Source: an uncultured Winogradskyella sp. (GTDB taxonomy: Bacteria; Bacteroidota; Bacteroidia; Flavobacteriales; Flavobacteriaceae). Taken from it: a DNA stretch of 64,000 nt. The stretch is taken from contig NZ_CANMXL010000004.1 in the NCBI RefSeq assembly GCF_947501905.1, positions 394,777-458,776 on the forward strand. Direction: 5' to 3'. The notes below the pieces were generated by a model that was not told where the DNA came from, made no database searches, and was given only the letters and a program-made list of their open reading frames with translations. How positions within the stretch are numbered: position 1 is the first letter of the stretch; each line of letters begins with the position of its first letter. The position numbers and the translations under genes are program-made. Positions 63,534 to 64,000 of the stretch are shown here, in pieces.

Positions 63534-63541
63534 CAAATATA
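63534..63541 (-). promoter_or_regulatory. Candidate -7 box upstream of the thioredoxin-like/DegT pair
   Basis: The minus-strand TATATTTG (complement of 63534-63541) fits TAnnTTTG, 21 bp before the ATG at 63512. There is no convincing upstream TTTG. It may give the pair a promoter apart from the nitroreductase gene. Confidence 0.3.
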
Positions 63542-63567
63542 ACACTTTGACATACTTAAGCTAGAAA

Positions 63568-64000
63568 CTATAAATCTATTACTGTATTTTCTATAGGTTT
63601 TCTAACTTTTTTTAATGTAGAAAACATATCGTCATCTGCTCTATATCCTACAGGCAACAACAATACTGATTGTAATCCTTTTTCTGATAATCGTAGTGCT
63701 TTATCATAAGCCTCTGGATTAAAACCTTCCATAGGACAGCTATCAATCTTTTCTAACGCGCAAACTGTCATCAAATTGCCTAAAGCAATATAAGCTTGAC
63801 GTGTTGCCCAATCCATTTTTTTTGCTTTTGGCATAGTTTCAATTGTAGACTTCAATTGATTCTTAAAAGGCTCTAAGATTGATTCTGGTGTATTTCTAAT
63901 TGCAGTAACATTTTCAAAATGCTCATCCACATCGTTATTATCAATTTCATTTTGAATACATAAAATCAATAAGTGCGACGCTTCAACTACCTGGCGTTGG
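63568..64000 (-). CDS. Nitroreductase family protein, 5' end cut by window
   Basis: The frame is open from 64000 to the stop at 63568 (about 143 residues), so the start lies outside the window. An in-frame TTG at 63969 is internal: translation upstream of it (QRQVVEASHLLILCIQNE) matches the nitroreductase core strand and helix. Other segments are WATRQAYIALGNLMTVCALEKID, DSCPMEGFNPEAYD and LPVGYRADDD, as in NfsB-type FMN-dependent NAD(P)H nitroreductases. The FMN phosphate-binding N-terminus is missing only because of the window edge. Confidence 0.88.
   Translation of the reverse strand, partial: QRQVVEASHLLILCIQNEIDNNDVDEHFENVTAIRNTPESILEPFKNQLKSTIETMPKAKKMDWATRQAYIALGNLMTVCALEKIDSCPMEGFNPEAYDKALRLSEKGLQSVLLLPVGYRADDDMFSTLKKVRKPIENTVIDL

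Noticed and set aside
63568..63969. Complete 133-residue protein starting at TTG 63969
   Set aside because: The frame continues upstream with nitroreductase-like sequence to the window edge, so the TTG is internal and the gene is cut.
1..64000. Mobile element, prophage, defence island or CRISPR
   Set aside because: No transposase, integrase, phage structural or Cas-like proteins were recognised on either strand, and no arrays of short spaced repeats were seen.

Overview
The window is chromosomal DNA from a member of the Bacteroidota, most likely a marine Flavobacteriaceae species. The evidence is low G+C content, A-rich translation starts, TAnnTTTG-type -7 promoter boxes, several type IX secretion (T9SS) C-terminal sorting domains, and gene families typical of that group (DUF4294, DUF2911, PrsW, MiaE, a laminarinase-type GH16). 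Coding density is high. No gene-free stretch reaches 300 bp, and I see no rRNA, tRNA, CRISPR array, transposase or prophage.

Layout. 1-8193: a cut-off DUF4294 gene facing an M42 aminopeptidase, a small secreted unknown, then an apparent run of class V aminotransferase, NUDIX, PrsW and a complete three-gene acyl-CoA carboxylase (BCCP, biotin carboxylase, carboxyltransferase). 8199-13476: a secreted amidohydrolase, an ABC exporter, a DinB protein, a Bcr/CflA-type exporter and the threonylcarbamoyl-AMP synthase. 13584-17821: a secreted aspartyl protease coupled to a secreted protein of three glycogen-binding-like modules, convergent with a UvrD/PcrA helicase. 17968-29451: the most distinctive block. 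It holds a propeller-type sensor kinase, a LuxR-type response regulator and three large T9SS-exported surface proteins, with strong palindromes and a perfectly repeated 109-bp intergenic element. 29583-42478: an M20 hydrolase, a glutamate synthase-like FMN protein, a patatin, an M1 peptidase, recG, a DUF2911/TPR protein, miaE, a GH26-like protein and an AtoE-type transporter. 42592-44469: an alpha/beta hydrolase, ECF sigma factor and membrane protein operon with a candidate autoregulated promoter. 44489-48923: a lipoprotein thioredoxin and a multidomain secreted endonuclease I. 49171-60177: a housekeeping run of pheT, PAP2, tpx, dgkA, an unknown, ftsK, lolA, lptF/G-like and ribB(A). 60174-64000: a secreted GH16 glucanase, a DegT aminotransferase, a thioredoxin-like protein and a cut-off nitroreductase.

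How it fits together. The sensor kinase and regulator sit directly upstream of the three surface proteins and are separated from them by two tandem palindromes. The simplest model is that the pair controls surface adhesin or polymer-binding protein production. Polysaccharide use is suggested by the GH16, the GH26-like protein and the glycogen-binding modules. All functional statements rest on motif recognition in the translations; no database search was run.
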